From Nitrospira sp. (GTDB taxonomy: Bacteria > Nitrospirota > Nitrospiria > Nitrospirales > Nitrospiraceae), in assembly GCA_030456405.1 (NCBI GenBank), contig JAKDNQ010000091.1:1-8095 (forward strand): a DNA stretch of 8,095 bases, given 5' to 3'. Position numbers and translations under genes: made by a program. The stretch's first letter is position 1; the number at the start of each line of letters is the position of its first letter. Shown here in pieces: positions 1 to 6,917 of the stretch. Below the pieces are notes generated by a model. The model was not told the origin of the DNA. It did not search any database and saw nothing but the letters and a program-made list of their open reading frames with translations.

Positions 1-109
1 TCTTACCATGTGTACGACTCCTGTGAGGGCCGGTAATATTCTCTGAATTTGTTCAAATCAACCGTCAGAGTAACGAATGTTTGCCAACAAGATTTATGGT
101 AAGAGCCCA

Positions 110-123
110 GTTTCGATCGAAAC
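110..123. promoter_or_regulatory. 14-bp perfect palindrome, candidate operator
   Basis: The sequence GTTTCGATCGAAAC is identical to its reverse complement over all 14 bases. It lies 26 nt before the GTG start and 32 nt before the ATG start of the polysaccharide co-polymerase gene. A symmetric site here suits a dimeric helix-turn-helix regulator, or it could simply be a self-complementary spacer. I see no convincing -35/-10 pair around it, so the regulatory role is inference only. Confidence 0.4.
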
Positions 124-149
124 CTTGTCATGCTGAAAATATTTGCTGA

Positions 150-2480
150 GTGGAAATGAATACGACCGAACCAGCGTCGAACGAACCAATGTCGGTGGTG
201 ACGCAAGCATACTGGGCAATGATCGTCCGAAGGAAATCGTTGGTCATGAGTTCGATCCTGGCCGGCGTTGTGGTAGCAGGCGTATTGTGCCTAGTGCTGC
301 CCAAGAGTTATCGCTCAAGCACATTAATTATTATCGAAAATCAGAAAATTCCTGACGACTATGTTAAAGGCATCGGCGGGGCGAGCGTCGAGGAGCGACT
401 GACGTTGATCCAACAGCAGATATTGAGCCGAACATTGCTGAGCCAGATCATAGAAGAGTTCAAGCTTAATGAAGGACAACTAGATCGGGAGGGCCTTGAA
501 TCGTCGATTGAACGAATGCGAAAAGCAATCAAGGTGGAGACAGTTGGAACGATTGGCTCGAGAGGGAAAAGTGTTGAAACCGTGACAATTTCTTTCTTGA
601 ACAAAGATCCGATGACGGCCATGAATGTTACCGCGAAACTTGCCTCGTTATTCATCGAAGAAAACCTGAAGGTGCGCGAACAACTCGTGACGGGAGTTGC
701 TACTTTTCTAGAGCAAGAACTACATGACGCGAAAAAAGCCTTGGAAGCTCAAGAACAAGCGATCAGTCAGTACAAGTCAAAACATATTGGGCTTTTACCT
801 GAGCAGATGGAGGCTAACCTCAGATCGCTCGATCGGTCGCAAGCGGATCTCAATGCCACAGATGAACTGACACGTAGCCTAACTGATAAGGTGAGTTTGG
901 TGGAGAAGTCCATCAAAGAATATGAGGCAAGTGGGACCACGCAGGGGGCTTCTGGCACGACAGCTAGCAGTCATGCCGGTATGGACCCTCTCATCGGAAG
1001 ACTGAGAGAGTTAGAAAGAAACCTCACGACGCTTTTGGCTGCAGATTATACTGAAACCTACCCAGATATTGTGGAGACGAGGCAGGAAATCAAAAGTGTA
1101 AAGAAACAGCTTGCCGCGAAATATGGGGATCCTGGTGAAGAAAAGAATGATGATGCAGCTAAAACATTCGATCCGTACTTGCGAGAACTGATTAAGCAAC
1201 GAAACGAGTTACGTGTTGAATTATCTTCGGTGAAGGATCGCCGCCGGAGGCTCACGGAGCATCTCAAGGAGTTTGAATTTCGGGTAGAGCAAACGCCATC
1301 ACGAGAACAGGAGATGATGATCCTCAACCGTGACTATGAGAATATGCAAAAGAATTATCAGGCGTTACTGGACAAACGGCTGAACGCCCATGTAGCAGAG
1401 AACTTGGAGAAACGCCAAAAGGGCGAGCAGTTTCGGGTACTGGACCCAGCCAATCTTCCTCAGACGCTTGATAAACCCAATCGACTGCTCATTATGGTGT
1501 TGGGAGTAGTGGGAGGATGCGGAGCGGGAATCGGCCTGGCGATAGGACTTGATCAACTGAATCCTACCTTTAAACGCCGAGAGGAAGTAGAAAGGCTTCC
1601 AGGGATACGAGTGTTGGGAGTTATCCCAAATTTTCATTCCGGGCAGCAACAGATAAGTCAGCAAGCGGAGAGTTCTCTCTTAAGCTCCGATACGGGCTCT
1701 CCTTTGCCTGCGGTACGAGCAGGTTGGAGATATCCGTCCTGGATTGCTGGGGCAAAGAATCGGGACGCGCTTTCGTCACAGCTTAATCTTGTTGCGAAGT
1801 GGCGGCCTCATTCGATCGCTGCTGAACAATATCGCGCGGCTGCAACAAAGCTGATGTTGTCAACAGAGGGTCGTGCCTCGACAGTGCTTGAGGTAACCAG
1901 CGCGCTCAAAGGAGAAGGGAAGACGACCACGGTTGTGAATCTCGGATATACGCTTGCCCGGAACCTTGGAAGGAAAACGCTGCTCATCGATTGTGATTTT
2001 CGCCATCCTGCGCTCCACGAGTACGTCAATAATTCTGCCTGGGGACTGATCGAGTTATTGGATGGCAAGGCTTCTCTGGAAAATTGTCTCTCCTCTATTG
2101 ACGAGGCGCCATGCTCGATCCTGCCGATTGGGAGAATGGTAGAGAATGTCAACGAGTTGACGAGGATTCAGCAACTGAAAGCGATATTGCCAAAAATCCG
2201 AATGAGCTTTGACTATGTGATTATCAATGCCCCTCCGGTGTTGCCAAGTGCATCCGTGGGAATATTGGCGAGTTTGGCCGACCTTCATATTATGGTGATT
2301 CGCGCTGGAACTACGCCAGAACACATTGTGAAGCAAGCCTTCAAGATGCTTGGGTTGAGTGGTGGTGCGCATGTGATTCTCAATGCAGTTGAGGGAAAGA
2401 GCATGCCGTCCTATATGTATGGCTATCCTATGTTCCACGATGACAGTGGCAAGCAATCGATAGGGATTGCAGCGAGATAA
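150..2480 (+). CDS. Wzc-like polysaccharide co-polymerase / BY-kinase (Wzz-GNVR-AAA domains)
   Basis: This inner-membrane protein would set polysaccharide chain length and, in the known family, autophosphorylates on tyrosine to control export. Counting from GTG150, a Wzz-type N-terminal region has a membrane segment at about residues 31-50. A long periplasmic coiled-coil stretch (about 175-260 and 285-425) follows. The GNVR domain is at about 375-440 and ends in a proline-rich DPANLPQ segment, before a second membrane segment at about 446-467. The cytoplasmic kinase domain shows Walker A GEGKTTT (588-594), Walker A' LLIDCDFR (611-618) and a Walker B position reading VIINAPP (690-696). The tail carries Y755, Y757 and Y759, a short tyrosine cluster. 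The Walker B aspartate is Asn693, which is unusual. ATG156 is an equally possible start, as neither has a strong ribosome site. The length of 776 aa is typical of fused Wzc/ExoP proteins. As the first gene of the visible locus it probably serves the polymer made by its neighbours. Confidence 0.93.
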   Translation: MEMNTTEPASNEPMSVVTQAYWAMIVRRKSLVMSSILAGVVVAGVLCLVLPKSYRSSTLIIIENQKIPDDYVKGIGGASVEERLTLIQQQILSRTLLSQIIEEFKLNEGQLDREGLESSIERMRKAIKVETVGTIGSRGKSVETVTISFLNKDPMTAMNVTAKLASLFIEENLKVREQLVTGVATFLEQELHDAKKALEAQEQAISQYKSKHIGLLPEQMEANLRSLDRSQADLNATDELTRSLTDKVSLVEKSIKEYEASGTTQGASGTTASSHAGMDPLIGRLRELERNLTTLLAADYTETYPDIVETRQEIKSVKKQLAAKYGDPGEEKNDDAAKTFDPYLRELIKQRNELRVELSSVKDRRRRLTEHLKEFEFRVEQTPSREQEMMILNRDYENMQKNYQALLDKRLNAHVAENLEKRQKGEQFRVLDPANLPQTLDKPNRLLIMVLGVVGGCGAGIGLAIGLDQLNPTFKRREEVERLPGIRVLGVIPNFHSGQQQISQQAESSLLSSDTGSPLPAVRAGWRYPSWIAGAKNRDALSSQLNLVAKWRPHSIAAEQYRAAATKLMLSTEGRASTVLEVTSALKGEGKTTTVVNLGYTLARNLGRKTLLIDCDFRHPALHEYVNNSAWGLIELLDGKASLENCLSSIDEAPCSILPIGRMVENVNELTRIQQLKAILPKIRMSFDYVIINAPPVLPSASVGILASLADLHIMVIRAGTTPEHIVKQAFKMLGLSGGAHVILNAVEGKSMPSYMYGYPMFHDDSGKQSIGIAAR

Positions 2481-2546
2481 TCATAATCCCTGTACCTGAA
2501 TCTGCGATAGACGGAGTGGGAAGGGACAGTGGGATAAACGATGAAA

Positions 2547-2560
2547 CCGGCATGCGCCGG
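2547..2560. repeat. Short GC-rich hairpin (CCGGC-ATGC-GCCGG)
   Basis: Five base pairs, CCGGC (2547-2551) and GCCGG (2556-2560), enclose a 4-nt loop, and GGAAT follows directly. The flanking sequence resembles the common dispersed intergenic repeats with a GCCGGAAT core. No T-tract follows, so it is not a standard terminator. If it is an intergenic element, the ATG at 2541 is unlikely to be the start of the next gene. Confidence 0.4.
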
Positions 2561-2609
2561 AATGGCGGTAGCCCATTTGAAGACATGGACATCGTCGCAT
2601 AGGAATAGG

Positions 2610-3212
2610 ATGAGCGCACCATTAATAGATAGACCTGAATTAGGGCCGACGGGAGATGACGATAATCTTATGTCAGATAATAGGGCAGCGAGCAGCAGAT
2701 CGAACAGCAACGTGTGGCAGGCCAGCGGCCATCTCTGCATCGCACAGGATGTCAAGCTGGGGCAGAACGTGAAGCTCTCGAAATTCATCAACCTCTATGG
2801 CTGCGAGGTCGGTGATGATACAAAAATCGGGGCCTTCGTTGAGATTCAAAAGAATGCCAAAGTCGGCAGTCGGTGCAAAATATCGAGCCATACGTTTATT
2901 TGTGAAGGTGTGACAATTGAGGACGAGGTCTTTGTCGGACACAACGTCACGTTCGTCAACGACTCCTTCCCTCGTGCGACGAGCAGGACAGGGGCGCTCC
3001 AGACGGAGCAGGATTGGATAGTCGAGGTCACGTTGGTCAAGAAGGGTGCGTCGATTGGATCGGGAGCGACCATACTGGCGAACGTGGTGATTGGTGAGAA
3101 CGCGTTGATCGGCGCCGGCTGTGTGGTGACTCGCGACGTGCCGGCCAACGCGATCATGGTAGGCAACCCTGGGAAAGTAGTGCGTAACCTTGAACCGGGA
3201 GATAAAACATGA
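2610..3212 (+). CDS. Nucleotide-sugar N-acetyltransferase, left-handed beta-helix (WbpD/WlbB/FdtC type)
   Basis: This is an acetyl-CoA-dependent enzyme that N-acetylates the amino group of a nucleotide-linked amino sugar; relatives act on 3-amino sugars such as UDP-GlcNAc3NA or dTDP-Fuc3N. From about residue 40 onward the protein is made of hexapeptide repeats (for example VKLGQNVKLS and TKIGAFVEI, then a second block with VTLVKKGASIGSGATILANVV). It has the loop FVNDSFPR (115-122) followed by ALQTE, which is characteristic of this subfamily, and ends with the usual VGNPGKVV. The start is uncertain. ATG2610 has AGGA 5 nt upstream and gives 200 aa, the normal family length. ATG2541 would add 23 residues that overlap a repeat-like hairpin, and ATG2670 would give 180 aa and still keep the whole helix. 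The last 4 nt overlap the aminotransferase start (ATGA), so the two are probably co-translated and act in sequence. The exact substrate cannot be read from the sequence. Confidence 0.88.
   Translation: MSAPLIDRPELGPTGDDDNLMSDNRAASSRSNSNVWQASGHLCIAQDVKLGQNVKLSKFINLYGCEVGDDTKIGAFVEIQKNAKVGSRCKISSHTFICEGVTIEDEVFVGHNVTFVNDSFPRATSRTGALQTEQDWIVEVTLVKKGASIGSGATILANVVIGENALIGAGCVVTRDVPANAIMVGNPGKVVRNLEPGDKT
3197..3212 (+). promoter_or_regulatory. Ribosome binding site and ATGA stop/start overlap
   Basis: GGGAGA at 3197-3202 lies 6 nt before ATG3209. The start codon shares bases with the TGA stop of the preceding acetyltransferase (ATGA, 3209-3212). This layout is typical of translational coupling and fixes the start of the aminotransferase. 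Confidence 0.75.
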
Positions 3213-4420
3213 GTGATGAAAAAGTTCCCTTCCTTGATCTAGTCACGGCCCACCGAGGGCTGCAAGATGAGTTTGTAGACATCTTGAAGACCGCCCTCAG
3301 TACCGGTGGATTTATCGGTGGTCCGATGGTGCAAGGATTTGAGCAGGACTTCGCTCGGTTTTGCGAATCACGGTTCTGCGTGGGGGTTGGCAGCGGCACG
3401 GATGCCTTACGGTTTGCGCTGATCGCGGCGGGTATACGCTCCGGCGACATCGTGGTGACGGTGCCGAATACATTCATCGCCACGACCGAGGCCATATCTC
3501 AGGCGGGCGCCCGTCCTGATTTTATCGACATCGATGAGCGGACCTATAATATGGATCCAGAGAAGCTCCGCCAGTATCTCGAAAAAGAGTGCTCGTGGGA
3601 TTCAGTCGCAAAGCGGGCCTTCCACAAGCAAACAGGCAATCCGATAACGGCAGTCATTCCCGTGCATCTGTATGGCCAAATGGCCGATATGGATCCTATT
3701 TCTGATCTGGCCGCCCAATTCAATCTTAAAGTAATCGAAGATGCGTGTCAGGCACAGGGGGCGGAGTATTTCTCAAAGAATGAAAACCGTTGGCGTAAGG
3801 CTGGTTCCATGGGCCATGCGGCGGCATTCAGCTTTTATCCAGGCAAGAACTTAGGCGCATGTGGAGAGGCCGGCGCTATTACGACCAATGACGAACAGTT
3901 GGCTCAGACATGCCGGCTGTTGCGAGATCATGGGCAGTCGAAAAAATATTTTCACGACATTGAAGGCTACAATGGCCGGCTCGATGCCATTCAGGCCGGC
4001 TTTCTGCAAGCCAAACTCCGGCATTTGAAGAAGTGGAATGGACAACGTCAAGAAATCGCCCAGCGCTACAATAAACTGTTTGCCGGCGCCGAGAGTGGCG
4101 TGACGCTTCCCTATGAGCCAGACTGGTCTCGATCGGTCTACCATCTCTACGTCTTACGGGTGAGCGATCGAGCGCAGCTCCAGAAACGTTTGGACGAGGC
4201 TGGCATTAGTACGGGGATTCACTATCCGATTGCGCTTCATCTGACGAAAGCATACGAAGGACTTGGTTTCCGTATTGGTAATTTCCCGGTCGCGGAGAAA
4301 GCTGTATCGCAGGTGCTGTCGCTTCCCATGTTCCCGGATCTCACTTCTCGCCAGCAGGATCGCGTTGTGGCCGAAGTGTTGAAGTCTCTCGCCGTTGCAC
4401 CCAGTGGTGGATCGAGGTAG
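3209..4420 (+). CDS. DegT/DnrJ/EryC1/StrS sugar aminotransferase, module 1
   Basis: This is a cytoplasmic PLP-dependent aminotransferase that turns an oxo group on a nucleotide sugar into an amino group, normally with glutamate as donor. The fold-type I signatures are complete: PFLDL near the N-terminus, GSGTDAL (61-67) for phosphate binding, VIEDACQAQGAEY with Asp178 for the pyridine nitrogen, and SFYPGKNLGACGEAG with Lys213 as the Schiff-base lysine. The C-terminal part has the HYPIALHL and LSLPMFP motifs of the WbpE/FdtB/QdtB branch. At 403 aa it is longer than the roughly 360-375 aa of typical members. Part of the excess is an insertion at about residues 119-147, between YNMDPE and AVIPVHLYGQ. 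It is translationally coupled to the preceding WbpD/FdtC-type acetyltransferase, the same pairing seen in 3-acetamido sugar pathways, so a 3-oxo sugar is the likeliest substrate. That is inference: the 3-oxidase (WbpB) or ketoisomerase (FdtA) that would prove it is not in this window. Confidence 0.93.
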   Translation: MSDEKVPFLDLVTAHRGLQDEFVDILKTALSTGGFIGGPMVQGFEQDFARFCESRFCVGVGSGTDALRFALIAAGIRSGDIVVTVPNTFIATTEAISQAGARPDFIDIDERTYNMDPEKLRQYLEKECSWDSVAKRAFHKQTGNPITAVIPVHLYGQMADMDPISDLAAQFNLKVIEDACQAQGAEYFSKNENRWRKAGSMGHAAAFSFYPGKNLGACGEAGAITTNDEQLAQTCRLLRDHGQSKKYFHDIEGYNGRLDAIQAGFLQAKLRHLKKWNGQRQEIAQRYNKLFAGAESGVTLPYEPDWSRSVYHLYVLRVSDRAQLQKRLDEAGISTGIHYPIALHLTKAYEGLGFRIGNFPVAEKAVSQVLSLPMFPDLTSRQQDRVVAEVLKSLAVAPSGGSR

Positions 4421-4505
4421 GAAAGCCCGCGCCTGTTCATCATGGATTGGTCGGTAGGCTGACGGTAGGAAGGACAGAGACCCTGCTCTTATAACTGAGG
4501 CGTTC

Positions 4506-4533
4506 TTCACGACAGCCTCGCTATTCATATAAC
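4506..4533 (+). promoter_or_regulatory. Candidate sigma-70-type promoter in the 245-bp gap
   Basis: TTCACG (4506-4511) and TATAAC (4528-4533) match the -35 and -10 consensus at 4/6 and 5/6 positions with a 16-nt spacer. They lie in the only long gap between the polysaccharide genes, before a strong ribosome site at the next gene. This would give a leader of about 125 nt. A weak 5-bp stem, GAGGC (4497-4501) and GCCTC (4515-4519), overlaps the -35 element. The rest of 4421-4665 shows no coding sequence that I recognise and no clear terminator. It rests on motif matching by eye only. Confidence 0.3.
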
Positions 4534-4652
4534 TTCCAGATCCTTTTTGGTAGCCAGCCGAGTAGATGTCGCTCAGAAGTTTCGGTTGCAGTAAAGAAAC
4601 ATTGGTTCCGCGCGACGCACGTCGTGGTTCTCTAGACACGTGAACACGACAT

Positions 4653-4668
4653 AGAGGAGGACTTAATG
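4653..4668 (+). promoter_or_regulatory. Strong Shine-Dalgarno before the SDR gene
   Basis: GAGGAGG lies directly upstream of ATG4666 with a spacer of about 5 nt. It is the best ribosome site in the window and settles this start. It also suggests that the SDR begins a separately initiated unit rather than depending on coupling to the aminotransferase 245 nt upstream. Confidence 0.7.
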
Positions 4669-5643
4669 AGAATTGAAGGCAACAAATTCTTAATCACAGG
4701 CGGCGCCGGATTAATGGGATCTCATATCGTTGAGCGGTTGCTGGCCAAAGGTGCATCTAAGATCATACTGTTGGATAATTTTGTCCGGGGAAGCATGCAC
4801 AATATCGAAACTGCATTGAAGGATGAACGCGTCAGCCTCGTCAAAGGTGACATCCGTGACCTGAATCTGCTTAGAGATCTTCTGACAGGAATTGATGGGG
4901 CATTTCACATGGCAGCACTGAGGATAACGGCCTGTGCCGATAACCCACAAGAAGCGATGGAAGTCATGCTGGTAGGTACCCACAATGTGCTCCAAGCGGT
5001 GGTGGAAAAGAAGGTGAGTAAATTGGTATACGCTTCGTCGGCGTCTGTGTACGGATTGGCAGATGTATTTCCCACAAACGAAACGCATCACGCTTTCAAT
5101 AATCGGACGCTCTACGGAACGGCTAAGATAGCCGGTGAAGGAATGGCCCGCTCCTTTGCCGACATGTACGGCCTCAATTATATTGCCCTGCGCTATTTTA
5201 ATGTCTATGGCCCCCGGATGGACATCCACGGGAGGTATACGGAAGTCCTCGTTCGATGGCTGGACAAGATCGGCACAGGAGAACCTCCACTGATATTTGG
5301 AGACGGTTCTCAGACCATGGATCTTGTGTATATCGATGACGTGACGGATGCCAATATCATAGCGATGGAATCCGATGTCAAGGATGAAGTTTTCAATGTC
5401 GCCAGCGGGACAGAGACCAGCCTTTTGGAGCTTCTTGAGGCGGTGCTCAAGGTGACCGGTTCAAACCTCAAGCCGGAGTTTTTGCCCGCACGCTCGGTGA
5501 ATCCGGTCCCGCGACGGCTGGCCGACACGAAGAAGGCGGAAGGCCTGCTCGGGTATAAAGCTAAGGTGAGCCTGGAAAAGGGGTTACAACGACTAATCGC
5601 CTGGCGCAAAGAGATCCTTTCCCAAAAGGGTGTGGTTTCATAA
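4666..5643 (+). CDS. Extended SDR nucleotide-sugar epimerase/dehydratase (GalE/WbpP-like)
   Basis: This is an NAD-dependent enzyme that acts on a nucleotide sugar by oxidising it to a transient keto form (epimerase, dehydratase or oxidoreductase). The Rossmann motif TGGAGLMGS is at residues 11-19. Asp37 at the end of the second strand (ILLDNF) favours NAD over NADP. The catalytic set is Ser125 in YASSASVYG plus Tyr150-x3-Lys154 in LYGTAK. Extended-SDR hallmarks follow: RYFNVYGPR (176-184), GDGSQTMDLVYIDDV (212-226) and NPVPRRLADT near the C-terminus. The length of 325 aa is normal. The usual arginine of the GxGxQxRDF segment is Met218. It leads a tight cassette, with the aminotransferase starting 26 nt after its stop, so it likely supplies the keto sugar or fixes the configuration for that enzyme. 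I recall close relatives with the same ALRITACADNP and FNNRTLYG blocks in other polysaccharide clusters, generally annotated only as epimerase/dehydratase. The reaction is therefore left open. Confidence 0.92.
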   Translation: MRIEGNKFLITGGAGLMGSHIVERLLAKGASKIILLDNFVRGSMHNIETALKDERVSLVKGDIRDLNLLRDLLTGIDGAFHMAALRITACADNPQEAMEVMLVGTHNVLQAVVEKKVSKLVYASSASVYGLADVFPTNETHHAFNNRTLYGTAKIAGEGMARSFADMYGLNYIALRYFNVYGPRMDIHGRYTEVLVRWLDKIGTGEPPLIFGDGSQTMDLVYIDDVTDANIIAMESDVKDEVFNVASGTETSLLELLEAVLKVTGSNLKPEFLPARSVNPVPRRLADTKKAEGLLGYKAKVSLEKGLQRLIAWRKEILSQKGVVS

Positions 5644-5669
5644 ACCGTATCGGTGAGATTAGGAGAAAA

Positions 5670-6917
5670 ATGATTCCAATAGCCAAACCATTTCTCGGAG
5701 AAGAGGAAGTCGCCGCTGCCAGGGAAGTCATTCTATCGGGATGGCTGACGCAAGGCCCGAAGGTCAAGCAGTTTGAAGAGGTCTTCGCTGCTTACGTCGG
5801 CTCGCAGTACGCATGCGCCGTTTCGAACTGCACGACGGCCATGCATCTTGCGCTTCTCGCCGTCGGGGTCCGGCCGGGAGACGTGGTCATTACGGTGAGC
5901 CACTCGTTCATCGCAACGGCGAATTCAATCCGGTATTGTTCGGCCGAACCGGTCTTTGTCGATATCGATCCACGGACCTACAATATGTCACCGGAAAGTC
6001 TCGGAACCTGTTTGCGTGAGGCATGCGAAGTGCGGGATGGGCAACTCTACTATCGGGAGGTCTCTAGACTCGCCGTTGGCGAATCTCCCTTGAGGCACTT
6101 TACTCGAGGAGGTAATTCGACGGAGAAACCTTCAATTGGACGAGTGGCCGCAATCATGCCGGTGCATCAAATGGGAATGCCCTGCGATTTGAACGTGATT
6201 CTTGCCCTTGCCCGAGAGTTCAACCTTCCAGTAGTCGAAGACGCGGCATGCGCGATCGGGAGCGAAGTCAATATCGCGGGCCAGTGGGAAAAAATCGGCA
6301 AGCCCCACGGCGACATCGCTTGCTTTTCATTCCATCCGCGAAAGCTCGTCGCGACGGGCGATGGGGGAATGATTACGACGAATAACCCTGACCATGACGA
6401 GAAATTTCGGCTGCTCCGCCAGCATGCCATGAGCGTACCGGATACGGTGAGACACAGCTCACGAAAGGTCATCTTCGAGGAATATGTGACCACCGGATTC
6501 AATTATCGCATGACCGACGTTCAGGCGGCCATCGGCGTAGAACAGATGAAGAGACTGCCGGGATTCCTGGAAGAGCGGAGGAAGCTCGCCGCTTTGTATC
6601 GGCGTGAACTGAAAAAGCTGTCGTGGCTCGAGCCGCCGCATGAGCCCGACGATTGCAGGGGGAACTGGCAGAGCTATCCCGTGAGAATACGGGGCAATGC
6701 GCCGGTGAGTCGAGACGAACTGATGCAGCGTCTGCTCGATGCAGAGATTTCAACCCGCCGGGGCATCATGAACGCCCATCAAGAACCTGCGTATATTTCG
6801 AAGTTCTCCCTTACGCATTCCGAACAAGCGAGAGATTCGGTGATTCTTCTGCCGCTCTACACAGGCATGACGGAGACCGAAGTCGAAACGGTTGTCGAAC
6901 GGATTAGAGATGTCTAA
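5670..6917 (+). CDS. DegT/DnrJ/EryC1/StrS sugar aminotransferase, module 2 (HPRK subfamily)
   Basis: This is a PLP aminotransferase for a nucleotide-linked keto sugar. It opens with IPIAKPFLGEEE and SGWLTQGP, as in PglE/ArnB/PerA relatives. SNCTTAMHLAL (52-62) is the phosphate-binding region, VVEDAACAIGSE supplies Asp191, and CFSFHPRKLVATGDGG carries the Schiff-base Lys225. It differs clearly from the aminotransferase at 3209: the lysine motif is HPRK rather than YPGK, it has SVPDTVRH and GFNYRMTDVQAA blocks, and it ends with RRGIMNAHQEPAY and LLPLYTGMTE. A stretch at about residues 110-158, between YNMSPE and the PVHQMGMP motif, is some 40 residues longer than in ordinary members and rich in charged and polar residues. 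AGGAG lies 4 nt before ATG5670. The gene overlaps the PglD-like acetyltransferase by 8 nt. Together they suggest a PglE/PglD-like step pair (4-keto to 4-amino to 4-acetamido), but the position on the sugar is inferred from the partner only. Confidence 0.93.
   Translation: MIPIAKPFLGEEEVAAAREVILSGWLTQGPKVKQFEEVFAAYVGSQYACAVSNCTTAMHLALLAVGVRPGDVVITVSHSFIATANSIRYCSAEPVFVDIDPRTYNMSPESLGTCLREACEVRDGQLYYREVSRLAVGESPLRHFTRGGNSTEKPSIGRVAAIMPVHQMGMPCDLNVILALAREFNLPVVEDAACAIGSEVNIAGQWEKIGKPHGDIACFSFHPRKLVATGDGGMITTNNPDHDEKFRLLRQHAMSVPDTVRHSSRKVIFEEYVTTGFNYRMTDVQAAIGVEQMKRLPGFLEERRKLAALYRRELKKLSWLEPPHEPDDCRGNWQSYPVRIRGNAPVSRDELMQRLLDAEISTRRGIMNAHQEPAYISKFSLTHSEQARDSVILLPLYTGMTETEVETVVERIRDV

Noticed and set aside
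49..76. TTGTTC and TAACGA as a sigma-70 promoter for the first gene
   Set aside because: The -10 match is only 2 of 6 positions, too weak to report as a promoter.
2055..2456. 133-codon minus-strand open frame inside the kinase domain
   Set aside because: It overlaps Walker A', Walker B and the tyrosine cluster of the real gene and is best explained as a shadow.
4154..4639. 161-codon open frame on the minus strand across the end of the first aminotransferase and the following gap
   Set aside because: It is antisense to well-supported coding sequence for over half its length, shows no recognisable domain, and has a basic, low-complexity composition typical of shadow frames.
4621..4650. GTCGTG/CACGAC inverted repeat before the SDR gene as a riboswitch or attenuator
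   Set aside because: The stem is only 6 bp with an 18-nt loop, there is no T-tract and no known aptamer pattern.
4711..5229. 172-codon minus-strand open frame inside the SDR gene
   Set aside because: It lies wholly opposite the conserved SDR domain and has no family features.
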